Source of the DNA: Artocarpus heterophyllus
Taxonomy: Eukaryota > Streptophyta > Magnoliopsida > Rosales > Moraceae
Length of the DNA stretch: 64,000 nucleotides
Reading direction: 5' to 3'
Assembly: GCA_025403435.1 (NCBI GenBank)
Contig: CM046349.1
Coordinates: forward strand, 21,164,004 to 21,228,003
The notes under the pieces are model-generated. The model was not told where the DNA came from. It worked only from the letters and a program-made list of their open reading frames with translations, and did not search any database. Positions 13,785 to 25,261 of the stretch are shown here, one piece after another. The stretch's first letter is position 1. Every line of letters starts with the position of its first letter. Position numbers and translations under genes: made by a program.

Positions 13785-14650
13785 GACATTGTCATTCTTT
13801 AACCCACTCATAATTATCCTTAATCAAAACAAATTGATCGAAGAGAGTTTTGTTGTCTTACCCAGCCATGCCCTAAGGTCCCACATGCTAAAGCGGATAG
13901 GAATGAGAGGAGGCCATTGAGAAATGGCAAAAGGCTAATGAAATGGCCAAATGCTATATGTGGGAATCGGTCCCTGATATACTTTTGACCCAACACGCCA
14001 ACATGCAGACTACTGCTGACATTATTGATAGCCTTGAACGAATGTTTGGGCAGAATACTTGCTAAGCAAGAAGAGCAATTTTGCACGGCATTCACAACAC
14101 CATAATGGGAAAGGGCGTGAGGGTTCGTGATCATGTGTTGTAGATGGTTAATTCCTTGAATGAGGTTAAGGTTCAAGGATCCGAAGTCAATGATGAAACA
14201 AAAGTTGATTCAGTGCTCGAATCTTTCCCAAAGTAATTCAAGTAGTTAGACGTTAATTATAATATAAACAAGATGAAATTAACCATGATAGAGCTCATGA
14301 ATGTACTACATTCAGTTGAAGAGATTTATCAATCTAAGAAGTCTCTAGGAAGCTTAAACCTCACAATGATTCTTCATCTAAGAGAAAGCCAAAAGGCAAA
14401 TCCAAGAATAATAAGAAGAAAAAGAACAAGACTAGAAAAGTGAAGAAGCCAAACACCAAGAAGAATGGGAAGCTAAAATGCAAATGCTTTAAGTGCAGTA
14501 CAAAGGGACATTGGGAAAAAGACCGCTCTAAAATAACCAAATCAGGCATGAGTAATGATTTTGTCACTAAGGCTTGTTTTGTATGAAATTCTACAAATAC
14601 CTAGATTGTAGATTCTAGTACTACAAATCATATTTATAATTCACTTTTTT
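13785..14650 (+). pseudogene. Ty1/copia gag-protease relic
   Basis: Broken plus-strand frames resemble copia Gag in order: a start-like 'LNQNKL' piece (near 13820), the helical core (about 13905-14140, including 'EKWQKANEMAKCYM' and 'ADIIDSLERMFGQ'), a lysine-rich stretch (about 14380-14480) and a CCHC-type zinc knuckle at about 14483-14525. The last cysteine of the knuckle is replaced by arginine (C-x2-C-x4-H-x4-R). Just after it, 'VDSSTTNHIYNS' matches the start of copia protease, with the usual D-S-G changed to D-S-S. In-frame stops and frameshifts occur throughout. Integrase, RT and RNase H are absent, because the sequence passes straight into an LTR start at 14661. This is a dead copy. 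Confidence 0.8.
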
Positions 14651-14660
14651 GGTTTTAGGA

Positions 14661-15156
14661 TGTTAGACGTTTATGCCCTAAGGAGTAAAAATGTAATATC
14701 TTTTTAGAGATATTTTTATCGATAAAGAATTTATTTATTATTCATATACCAAATTATTGTCCTCTTTACATTCATATTTGTTGGATGTATGATAAGCAAA
14801 CAAAAGTCTGAGACTATCGGTCTAAACATTTAGAATCAAGCATATGATGGACAGATTATGCAAAAGACATGATTCTAAAGATGACGATCTAAATCATAAG
14901 ATCTGCAATCGAGGGAATAAAGTTGGGCGCTTTATTCATGTAAAGATTGTTATGTTGTCTATATCCCTAACAGAAGATGGTTTGTCTTGGCCATTGGAGG
15001 TGGACTCTATGAATAGAAACATTAGTGCATTATCATAGGTGACGATGTATTAGATCGAGACATGAAATGTAATTGATTTGGATTAATAATTTTATCTCGG
15101 CAAATCAATTCACTTTAGACAATCATATATGTTGTATCTTAATCTTGAGATGAATA
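14661..15156 (+). mobile_element. Truncated copia LTR, plus orientation
   Basis: It begins TGTTAGACGTTTATGCCCTA, the LTR 5' end of the copia family found five times in this window. It stops after 496 bp, exactly where a complete LTR of the same family in the opposite orientation begins at 15157. It lacks roughly the last three quarters of a 2-kb LTR. Confidence 0.8.
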
Positions 15157-17166
15157 TGTTGGAAAAATAGTACGCAACGGAATTTAAAAAAAAATTTATA
15201 TCAGAATATTTTTTCAAAGCACAAGTTTGACACACTATATGCATAAATTAACCAGATCTTACTAACCTTTGAATGCCGAAGAACTCCCACAATTCGTGAA
15301 GAGAAGTAACGTTCCAAAAGAGCCTCAACCAACTAGTCTTCTTTGCTATTCTTTATCCACGATTGGAGTGAGTGTAGGCTCACATGTACAGCTCTTTCAC
15401 CAGATGACTCTCCTTTTAACCAATTGAGAGAACCTAAGGTTAGTGTTCGTGATTTGTGAATAAGAGCTCTTAGGGAGTTTTAGAATCTCAATATCAGAGT
15501 TTTACTCTTAATCTCTCAACTGATCTAAATAATAGTGAGACTCACTCCCTTTTTATAGAGGTGGGGCCTAAGAGTCAGTCTTTATCAATAATGCCACAAA
15601 ATTTGAATCAGAATCAAATTCGGATCAATATCTGATGAAATCTGCAAGAAAATGCGTGATCTTTTAATCGTGCGATCGGCATGCCGAACTTGCCCCATCG
15701 GTAGGCCAAACCTGAATATCGGCTTGCTGAACTGCTGATAAAAAATCTCAGCGAATTATTTATTTTTCACCCCAGATTCTATAGGATAAGTTCTCAGTTT
15801 TAATTCAAATAATCTAATAGAAAAGTTATCTAATTAAAACAACTTTATCTAGATAATCTCTAAGAAAATAAATGAATTCATAATAATTTAACAAGTTTAT
15901 CTTGAATTAATTCAAAATTAATTCAACCGATAAACAAACATGAATTATCTGATCCTGATAATTCAACAAGTTTATCTTGAATTAATTTTGTCACAAAATT
16001 AATTCAACCGATAAATTGATATGAAATATTTGATTCTTCTGAATTTTAGCCAATCTGATAAATTTGACATAAGTCATCAATTATTGAAAAAGCATGCCGT
16101 ATCGTTACAGGATTTTTATAAGCTAACAAAAGGGACCAAATGGACCTATATAGTTCAAGCTCCCAATAATTATGAAACCCAATATCCTAGATATATATTT
16201 CATAATTATCAACTCCAACGCTACTCCACTAAAAGCTTGGAGCCGCACTCTCGAACTATATAGAATTACGAAGCCCATATAGTTAAGTCTCTATGCATAT
16301 CATAATGTATTGTATCCCCATATGATTATCTATAATCGGCTTAAGGACAAGTTTTGTCTTACCTTCCTGATTATTTTTATCTTACGTTCCATTATCTCAC
16401 CATTGGAAAACTTACCATCCAAAGACGGTATACAATTTGGTTACACCTATGCATCCAAATGGTTGAGCACTCTAATTTTTCAATTATAGGATAACGCATA
16501 TAAGAGGATATCACTACACCTAAAGAGGACCTATGGATTCTATATCTATGAATAACAGGTCTACGCTATCAAGAATAGTGTCTCCAATATACCGGTATGC
16601 GTACCATTTTTAAAATATGGGTGTCACCCTTTGGTACATCAAAAGACACAAGTCAAGACAACGGGCCCACTATTCATCTTAAGATTAAGATACAATACAA
16701 ATGATTGTCTAAAGTGAATCAATTTACCAAGACAGAATTATTAATCCATATCAATTCACTTTATATCTAGATCCAACACATCGTCACCTATGACAATGTG
16801 CCAATGTTTCTATTCATGGAGTCCACCTCCGATGGTCAAGACAAACCATCTCCCAATAAGGATATAGACAACATAACAATCTTTACATGAATAAATCATC
16901 CAACTTTATTCCTTCTATTGCGGATCTTATGATTTTGATCGTCACCTTAAGAATCATGTCTTTCGCATAATCCGCCCATCATATGCCCAATTCTTAAAGT
17001 TTTAGACCGACCGTCTCAGACTATTATTTACTTAACATACATTCAACAAATATAAACGTAAAGAGGACAAGATTGGGTATATAAATAATATATAAATTCT
17101 TTATTGATAAAAAATGTCTCCAAAAACATATTACATTTTTACTCCTTAGGGCATACACGTCTAACA
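15157..17166 (-). mobile_element. Complete copia LTR (2,010 bp), minus orientation
   Basis: On the minus strand the unit starts TGTTAGACGTGTATGCCC and ends in CTATTTTTCCAACA. It aligns end to end with the LTRs at 55017-56988 and 59977-61984. No internal region is attached. The flanks (gaata on the left, gtaag on the right) do not match, so the locus has been rearranged and is not a clean solo LTR. It contains GC-rich palindromic text near 15668-15740 ('cggcatgccgaac', 'cggcttgctgaac'). Confidence 0.82.
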
Positions 17167-17262
17167 GTAAGTACTTAGGTTTACCATTTTTTACTGGGAG
17201 GAATAAAAGGACTACTTTTAATGAGATAAAAGAAAAACTTCACCTCACTTCTTACATTAGGC
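17167..17262 (+). pseudogene. Inverted LINE ORF2 fragment
   Basis: Read on the plus strand this encodes 'KYLGLPFFTGRNKRTTF', the conserved segment that follows the catalytic core in plant L1-type reverse transcriptases. The adjoining LINE relic runs on the minus strand and stops just before this segment would be expected. The piece therefore belongs next in order but lies in the opposite orientation, tail to tail. Confidence 0.65.
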
Positions 17263-18945
17263 CTTCCAAGTGATAAGTGACTTTGAAAAATTAACTTCTT
17301 GTCCTGACGCCTTACCAAAAATGTCCAGTACATGACAAATCATATTACAATGAAGGAGGGAAGCTCTTCCAAGCAAAATGGAATCATCTACAAAGAGAAT
17401 GTGACAAATACTTAAAGCCCGACGAGCCCCTGAAATCCCCTTCAATTCACCGTCTTCCTCAGCTTTATGCAACAACTCCAAAAACCTTACACAAAGCAAG
17501 AAAAGGTAAGGAGAGAGAAGGCACCCCTAACAAAGACTTCTTGTCAACACAACCTCCCTAACTACCCCAACATTTACAATGAAATAAAAGTGTGTCATCG
17601 ACATACAATCCAACACAGTCTAGATCTATCGTATTCAAAAACCCAATTATCTCATCATAGCCTCCAAAATTTCCAATTCAACCTTGTCATAAGCTTTGCT
17701 CATATCGAGTTTCAGCCCTATAAATGCTCCCTTGCCACCCATTTTCTATTGGATCAAATGGGGAGCCTTAAAAGCAACAAGCACATTGTCTATTATAAGC
17801 CAGCCTATTACAAATGCACTCTGTTCTTCAAAAATAATTAAAGGCAGGATATGCTTGTGACAGTTTGCAAGTGTTTTTGTGATTACCTTATATGACACAT
17901 TACACAAACTAATCAGTCTGACGTAGAAAACTTTCTGCAACTTGTTTATCTTTAGAATAAGGTTGATATGTGCTTCATTAAGTGCCTTAACTGATTAAAG
18001 CCCATTGAGAATTCCAAAGATCACCTCCATAAGCTCCAACCTTTTTTTTTTAATAAAATGTCGCATGAAACCTATGCAATCCTAGAGCTTTGTTAAGACC
18101 CATCCAAAAGAGCGCCATTTTAACTTCCTCAGCAGTGAAAGGAAAATCCAACCACTCCTTAACTCCAAAGAAATTCTCAAACCCACTATATCAACGACGA
18201 CATTTAATTCTCATTGCTTCGATGAAGATCGTTTGGAAAAAATTCTCAATCTCACCCACAATACCATCCTCATCTGACACCTATACCCTTTTCCAAGTTT
18301 CCAACCTAGTAATCTAATTGTGCTTCTTTTCCTCGAGACCTTGGAGCCAAAAAGCTTAAAGTGTTTTCATCAACCCCACGAAGCCATTCCACCATTGACT
18401 ATTGCTTCCAATAATATTCCTCAAGAGCTAAGACACATTTAAGCTCATCCTCTTTCAATCGTACCAACCTCATCACTTTTGAATTAAATACCCACCTATT
18501 AAGTTTTTCAATGTTTACTCTAAAGCTCTTTCACCTTACGCATGAGATTGCCAAATACAATAGAACTCTACTCCTTAAGGGCTGAAATGCGTCTATTCAA
18601 CAAATGCATAAAACCGTGCCCTTTTCCCCTATGCACACCACTAGCGCAAAAACTTTCTACCACCCCCTGAAATTCTCATTTGCCATCCATTTAGCATCAA
18701 ATACGAATCTCTTCTTCTTAGGACCCCTGTTAAACCCAAAGACCAAACCTTGAAGTTGTAACACTACTGCATGATGGTCAAACCTAAAGAAGTCCAAGTT
18801 TTGCACCTCAAAATCTAGGAATAAGTTCTTCCAATTCTCATCACCCACGAATCTATCTAAACTCTCTTGCACATTACTCTCAAACATACGAACAAGCTCT
18901 ATTTCTTCTCCAACATGCAGTCCCACCCCAGGGCTTAGGCCATTA
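17257..18945 (-). pseudogene. L1-type LINE ORF2 relic (endonuclease end plus RT)
   Basis: Broken minus-strand frames follow the order of a plant L1 ORF2: the end of the AP-type endonuclease (about 18926-18660, including 'ESLDRFVGDENWKNLF' and 'FDHHAVVLQL'), the linker with 'EEYYWKQ' and 'DENT' (about 18430-18330), the start of RT (about 18130-18050), 'RPISLCNVSYK'-type text read here as 'RLISLCNVSYKVITKTLAN' (about 17915) with 'QSAFVIGWLIIDNVLV', and the catalytic segment 'HILFVDDSILL' (about 17390). The F-x-D-D aspartates remain, but stops and frameshifts kill the ORF. The N-terminal half of the endonuclease and everything after RT 'NFSKSLIT' are missing. ORF1, 3' UTR and poly(A) are not seen. 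Confidence 0.85.
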
Positions 18946-19190
18946 CTTTATGCAGGTCGAGCTTAGGTCTCTGGTTGTATAGTTTTTTTTCCATGTTTTT
19001 CACATGGATTAGCTTGACTCATACAGGGTCGGTCAAACTATTAGGTCAAGATAGACTCTATTTTCTATCCAATAGTTTGACTCAGCCTAACCCATTTATT
19101 TATACAGACCATGATAGTGCATCATTTTTTTTTCAATAGCCCGTATGGACGAAGCCAAACCTAGCCAAGTCAAGCAACTTATTTTTTCAA
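18930..19190. repeat. Dispersed repeat, copy 1 of 2
   Basis: This block shares ordered text with 36000-36235: 'ttgtatagttttttt', 'cacatggattagctt' versus 'cacttggattggctt', 'caatagtttgactcagccta' versus 'caataggttggccccactca', and 'acccatttatttat.cagac'. It is a non-coding interspersed repeat of about 250 bp whose class I cannot name. It abuts the LINE relic here and an LRR relic at the other site. Confidence 0.65.
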
Positions 19191-19205
19191 CTCTAGTTAC
19201 AAAGA

Positions 19206-19595
19206 GTGCATTTGGTTGGAGTATTTTTTAGACTCAATATACTCAAATTTAGATTCGAGTATTAAGAATCTTTTATATGCGTGTTTGTTTTCCTCAAAAT
19301 CTGAATTCTTTGAGTATCAAGAATCTAAGTTTTTAGAGTTGTAAACGCCTTAAACTTTTGATACTCGAATATCTTTGCTATAGTAAAAGTTAAAACTCTA
19401 TCTCTTATATTTGAGGAAAAAAATTATAACTTTTTCATTTGATATCCAAATAAGATGATTTTTTTTCATTGTGTTCCTAGTGAAGAGAAGAATAAATTAA
19501 GATCTATATTGCATATTTTTTAAGATCATTAACATTAAGATTTTATTAAATTTGTTAATAAATTAAAAACTATTTTCAATACCTCTCCAAACACA
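19206..19595. mobile_element. Possible MITE with 'GTGTTTGG'-type ends
   Basis: The left end 'gtgcatttggttggagtatt' and the right end on the other strand, 'gtgtttggagaggtattgaa', look like diverged inverted terminal repeats around an AT-rich interior of about 390 bp. No clear TSD was found. Confidence 0.35.
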
Positions 19596-20599
19596 AATTC
19601 TAATTATATTCCATACTCAGATTAAAACTTAAATGCATGTCTAAACGTCAATTTGGATAACAATTTAAATCACTAACTTAAATCTTAATTCAGATCACAT
19701 AACTCAAATTAAATCATCAATTTGAATCCATTTACCTATAATGACCAAGAAAATCCTAGAATTAAATAGCGTAATTTACCAATTTAAATCAAAGATTTTC
19801 CTGGAAACATTGCGTATGAAATGCATGATTGAAGAATTTATGGAATTAACATACAACTGTTCCAAAAATTCTATAAAAGATTATGTAGTTAAATTAATTA
19901 ACTAGTGTAGTTTAATAAAGAGATTGATAAATTTCACCGCAACTAAGGCAGAAGAAATTTATCTGTAAAGAACTTGAGAAATTTAATTATGAGAATTTTC
20001 AGGTTAGTACTAAGTTAGTAGTGTGCCAAGAAATTCTCTAACTCAAATTAGATCCTTAATTGCCAATTAATTTGAAAACAGAGCTATGTGAGTAACTGTA
20101 TCGACAAAAAATGCTATACAAACTTGGATAGTGACACTGTTAAAAACTATGTCATTATTGAACCCAGAAACTAAAAAAGTCAAGTTCATATTTTTATTAA
20201 GTCTAAAATAATTTTTTATACTTCATGCAGTAAAAAACAATACGCGATTAAACTTTGATTGTTATCAGTTCATACTGTGATTAGCCTGTCAAAGTATTTG
20301 AAAAATAGGAGAGGATTAGTCAGGTAATAAAATCTCCTATCAACTAAGTTAATTATTGCTAACAGTATAAAATTTATCTGCTTAGAGGATACTTACAAGA
20401 ATTGCACAAAATACCCTTAAATTAAGCTTCACCCAAATAATGGTTGTCCTTTACAATTATTGAAGTTCAACCTAATACTCCACTCAATCCTAACAAAGGC
20501 ACCACAATTAGGGGGAGATTGGCCCTTTTTTTTTAGTTATCAAAGCCATTTAAGGGTTAATCAACCATGATTAAGAGAGAAAGACTAGATTAAACTAAG
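19596..20599. other. AT-rich DNA, no gene seen; hidden left end of the next LTR
   Basis: No coding signal. The gypsy LTR ending at 23704 should start somewhere in the last few hundred bases here if it resembles its relative at 3819-7298, but I could not find a TG border with a matching target duplication. Confidence 0.45.
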
Positions 20600-23500
20600 T
20601 CTATAAATAAAGAGCCCAGGCTATTATTCATGATTTTTTCACTTTTCTCTTCCTTCTTACCTTCCTCACTCGTGCACTCCAAGAGAGAAGAAAAAAAAAA
20701 TTCCTCCACTTACTTCCATTCTCTCCACCAAGCAACCAAGCCTCCAAGAGAAAATTTTTGTTGTCCAAGCTCCTCTCCAAAAACCAAACAAAAAAATCTA
20801 GCTATATTCCAAACATTTCTCCACCCTTGTCATAACTCAAAACTAGCTCCAACAAGGAAGAAAAAGAAGAACATAGTGGAGATATTAGAACACTGGGATT
20901 AAGGTAATATCTACACCTTTTCTTCCTTCAATTTTCCCTAGAAAAAAAAAAAAAGGGAAACATTTTACTAACATAGCATTTATATGAAAGCCAAAACAAG
21001 CTAGATTTTTTTTAAATGATAAAGTTTTAATTTAGTGTTGGTTCAAGAACAGGGAAAAGAAATGATATAGAAGCCTTAAAATCATCCATCCAAGAATAGT
21101 CATCAAGGGCAAGTAATCTAAACTTTTTTTATAATTTTTTTTAGGTTAAAGTTTGCAACTTTATGAGAGATTTGATGATTGGATAAGGAAGTAAATTGCA
21201 ATAATTATTTATATGTTGATTAGTATAATTTGTGCTTGTATGAGATGTCAAAGTTAGTATTGCATGTTAGAATTAGGTTTTGTACTAGTTTTGGTTTGTG
21301 AAAAAATTTTCCACAAACTTTGAACACGTAAGTGGAAGCCTTAGAGTTGCTTTTAAAAAATTTTCCAAACACGAGACTTTTAGACTTCAATGTTTTGAAC
21401 AAAATTCTATGACTAAGCAAAAATACAGTTTTGACTCTAAATAGGCTTACCGAGTAGTTTTTAGGGACTGCCTAAAACAATCCCAAAAACTATCGAAAGA
21501 CAGCCCAAAACCTGCATAAAGCAGTTTGTAAAAGCTGCCCAAAATAGTTCTAGTAGTTGGAACTATTTTTGCCATTTTCAGACTTTTTTGAGTCTAAATT
21601 TTACATTTCATTAAACACAAAAGTTTTAGATTTCGATGAGACAAACAACTTTTTATGAAGAAATTTTCTCCAAAATCTATCTCTAAAATATAGTTATAGA
21701 CAGTTTTTCAAAACACTCTAAAAGCTGTATTTTTGCTTAGAAAACTTTTTTGAAGTTTTGGGTTGTTTCGAGGCTGAACTACAATTTTTGCCAAAGATAA
21801 AAGTTTTAGTTTGTAGTAAAATGAAGAACTTCCATGAAGAAAGTTTTGTGAAAATCTATTTATAAATTAGACTTTAATTTAGACATATAAAAATAGTCAA
21901 AACTTTTAATCGGTAAAAATTTCAAAGTTTTAACTTGGAAGCAATCTTGCCAAAGAAAAATTGTAATCAGGACTTTAAAAACAAACAAGAAAATTATTAA
22001 AACACACATTTAAAAACAAGTGACTTTTATGGAGGAAAAACTTTAAAAGAAAAACTACATTTACTACATGATTTCACGTAAATCTTCCAAACTAATCTTT
22101 CGATACTAGTTTTTATAAATAAAGATCACGTGACTTTAAATTTTGATTTTTCACTAAACCAAGAAATTATAGTACTTTTGAAAGGTTATATAGGCCCGAG
22201 ATTTAGTGGGTTAACAATTTTGGGCATTACTTTATATAGCGATTTTTATTTAAAGTTTCAAGCTAAAAGATAAGAATTTCAAAGATAAACTCTAATAGTT
22301 TTTCATTTGAACCTTGATTCAGCAAGCATAAAAATACGATATGATAGAGCTTTAATGCCATGATGTTAGGCATAGGTCCAATACTCGTTTTAGTCTAAAA
22401 ATGCCGCTCAAAACATAGTCTATCGGTAGAATCTATAAGACGTTATAATGTCATTTTCGGACTTATAGACTTAAAATCAATTGCAAGCCCATGGAACGAA
22501 TTTAAAATAAGCCCAATTAGGACTTAAGGTAAGAATCATGAATTCAAAAGTGATGAATTTAGTGGATTAAAGCCTCACGGATTAAACGATGATAGATAAT
22601 TAATTAATTGTTTTGAAATTAATCAATTATCAACTTGGATATGAACAAATGGCAATTAAGGAAAAGTTTGAATATTATGAGGATTTAGTGAACATAATCC
22701 TTGTAATAGAAATGGTGAAACTTATGACCAGCTGAAGAATTTGCGATCTAACAAGATGATCAAATTCTTATGGTTATGTTAAAATTTAATAGCCTAAAAT
22801 AGGAAATTCTTACACACTCATAATGGGTGTTTGTATGGATTTATTTCAATAGAGAAAGAGGAACTCAGAATTGAAAGGGGAGTCTACTTTACTGATATAG
22901 GTAAGTAGGAATCTCACTTACAATATGAATAGTTTAAAATAAAGGTTGTCAATATGTTGGAAGCATGTTAAGCTTTAAGTGTGATATGCCATGTCATATT
23001 TCACGTTCACTAAAATAACTAGTGCAACTTTAATGAAGAACTAATCAAGAGAGTCGTACCAACCCTCTCAACCCATAGGGAGGCTCTATTTTAGAAAAAA
23101 AAGTAATAAATCATAATTGGTCACGGTGTTGTTGGGGCCTTACAAACTCTAAACATCCCGTTGATCGCAGGTAACCAGTACGACTACTTAGGCCTGATTA
23201 ATAATATGACAAGTCATAACTAAACATAATTTGTTTGATGCATTCTTAGCCAATACATGCATTTTAAATGATTACAGGTTGCTTTAAATGTTTTGCGAGT
23301 TTACTATTCCTACTTGCTGAGTGAAAGCTCATCAAAGAATATTCATACTGTAGGTAAACAACCTGTCAGTAATGCCTAATGGATGGTGGCGAAGCAGTGG
23401 ACGATCAGAGAGGAGATATGGGAAATGGATACCACATGCTTAGATTTCCACTTATGTTTTGATGACTATGACTCATGAGCCTTGTATATAACTTTAAAAT

Positions 23501-23704
23501 TTCATTACTATATATGTTTTGAAATTACTGCTATGTTACTAACTAATTAGTTGTTGCAACAAAAAAGTAAAAATAGTTTTAAAATAGAATTGGTAAAGTT
23601 AACTTTTAAAGGATTTTAAAAACAAATGTTCCACAAAATTTAGAGATTTAATTAAAAGTATGTTTAAGAAGTTAAGTAGCGGCCACGTAGGTTGGGTCGC
23701 CACA
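20600..23704 (+). mobile_element. Ty3/gypsy LTR, plus orientation, left border unresolved
   Basis: The right end reads GGTTGGGTCGCCACA, like the GGCGGGTCGTCACA end of the solo LTR at 3819-7298. Internal text also matches that LTR read on its sense strand, for example 'gtaagtaggaatctc' (22905) and 'tactgagtgaaagctcat'-type wording near 23315. A TATA box, CTATAAATAAAGAGC (20601), would place transcription start near 20630, followed by a CT-rich leader. A diverged internal duplication of about 180 bp lies at 21540-21870. No gag, pol or PBS follows 23704, so this is a solo or truncated LTR. The next bases 'ttacc' could be one TSD copy, but I found no partner. Confidence 0.65.
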
Positions 23705-23863
23705 TTACCAAACGAACCCGAAATCACTTTATTTGATGCACATGAACTTGTTTTTGCTGTTAATAAGAAATTCAAATTATTGCTTCTCTAATAGACAACA
23801 ATCTTTGAAAACAATCTTCAAATTATTCATAACCTTTAAAATCCATTCCTATTTGACAATACT
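23705..23863 (-). pseudogene. Possible remainder of the SOBIR1-like kinase relic
   Basis: This is the flank on the far side of the Mutator-like insertion. With the insertion and one TSD copy removed, the minus strand continues from the kinase relic into text including 'GMDFKGYE'. That is weakly like the 'AIDPKL..GYEEQ' segment that follows in SOBIR1-type kinases. Similarity is too thin to be certain. Confidence 0.3.
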
Positions 23864-23872
23864 TTGAAATTA

Positions 23873-25258
23873 GGATAAATTACACTAACACCCCTTGTAT
23901 TTTACCCAAATTACAAAGATATCCCTTGAACTAAAACTAATCACACTGACAACCCCTTGACTATTCAAAAAAATTATAGAGAGTCCCCCTCTGTTAGTTG
24001 ACCATTAATTTTGTTCAAAATACTAAAAATACCTCACCATCTATTTATAAATGGTTTTAGCTATTTATGTGATATGAAATGACAATTTTATCCTTCTTTG
24101 ACACTAAAAATAAAATGTTATACTATAAATTTCACTCTAATAGAAAATAAAATGTTATATTCAAAAAAATATGAAAAGTTTTTTTTTATTATTTTTCTCT
24201 TTCTAAAAAGATAACAATTATGTCCAAAAAAGATAAAATACAAGATTAAAATTACATAATCTAAAAAAAAGCTCCAAAATTAATTCCTCAAAATAATCAC
24301 AACAACGCAGACTAATTAAATGCGTGCTTCAATATACAAAAAAATTAAAAAGCTAATTATAAATAAAAACTAACTCATTCCAACCAAACAATAATATAAT
24401 TATAAAAAAATATTTTATTTTTCATGTGCTAACTAATTTCAACAAAAAAATGGTTTATTTTTCAACATAAATGAAAAAAAATCTTTTTTAAGAAAAATAA
24501 AAAACTAATATGAAACAACAAATCTTAAAATATAACAATAAGGTAAAAAATTAGACCTTTATCTCTTCTTCCCTTTCCCCTTTCTCTTTCTCTCTCTCTC
24601 TCTCGTAGGGCATAGATGGTGAACTAAACAACAGGAAAAGGGGGCAATAGGGTAGGGGTGCGACAGAGGGCAGAGGCTTGATAAAGGTAGGGGGAAGGAC
24701 AGGGTAAGGGTCTCAATGAGAGGCTGGGTATGACAAGAAGGGATTGACGAGTAGGATTAGGTTCGATAGGAAGGGTGCTGATGGGTAGGATAGGGTTCGA
24801 AGGGAAAGGGACTCACGGTCAGAGCTAGGCTCGATGGAAAGTGGGGCTAGCAGGGCTGGTGGAGCTAAGCTTGACAGGCATGGGTCAGGTGGTGTTGGAC
24901 TAGATGGGAATAGGGTCGGGCGAGTCTAATCTCAATGGGAATAGTGGTGGGTTGGTTTGGATGGCCTAGTGGTTGGGTCGCTGGGGGTGTGTTGGTTGCC
25001 GACAGATCGAATGGGAGGGGTAGGGATGTAGGGTGGGGCTTGTTTGGCTGTTAGGGTTTTTTTTGTTTTGTTTTGTCAAATTAATGGCTATGATTTGATT
25101 TCTTTAGATGAATGGCTAAAATTAAATAGGGTAGTTTTGCCATTTCAAACAAAAAATTAACAGAGTTAAGTATAGGGGGTATCAATGTAATTATTTTTGC
25201 TCTAGGGGATGACTCTATAATTTAAGTAAAACACAGAAGATGTCAGTGTAATTTACCC
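23873..25258. mobile_element. Non-autonomous Mutator-like element (1,386 bp) with 9-bp TSD
   Basis: The left end GGATAAATTACACTAACACC and the reverse complement of the right end, GGGTAAATTACACTGACATC, begin terminal inverted repeats that stay alignable for about 90 bp. The element is bracketed by a perfect 9-bp duplication TTGAAATTA (23864-23872 and 25259-25267), the TSD length of Mutator-like elements. No transposase is encoded. The interior has an AT-rich left half with a (CT)n run near 24588 and a strongly G-rich segment at about 24610-25060. It inserted into the SOBIR1-like kinase relic. Confidence 0.88.
24610..25060. repeat. G-rich, purine-skewed degenerate repeat inside the MULE
   Basis: Recurrent wording such as 'ggtaggattaggttcgatag', 'ggtaggatagggttcgaagg' and 'gggtcggg' gives a plus strand rich in G and poor in C, in sharp contrast to the surrounding AT-rich element. 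No ORF or domain is visible on either strand. It may be an expanded minisatellite or heavily decayed captured DNA. Confidence 0.55.
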
Positions 25259-25261
25259 TTG

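Noticed and set aside
20630..20902. 90-codon frame rich in serine, proline and lysine
   Set aside because: It lies just after the LTR TATA box in a CT-rich leader and is best explained as untranslated LTR sequence.
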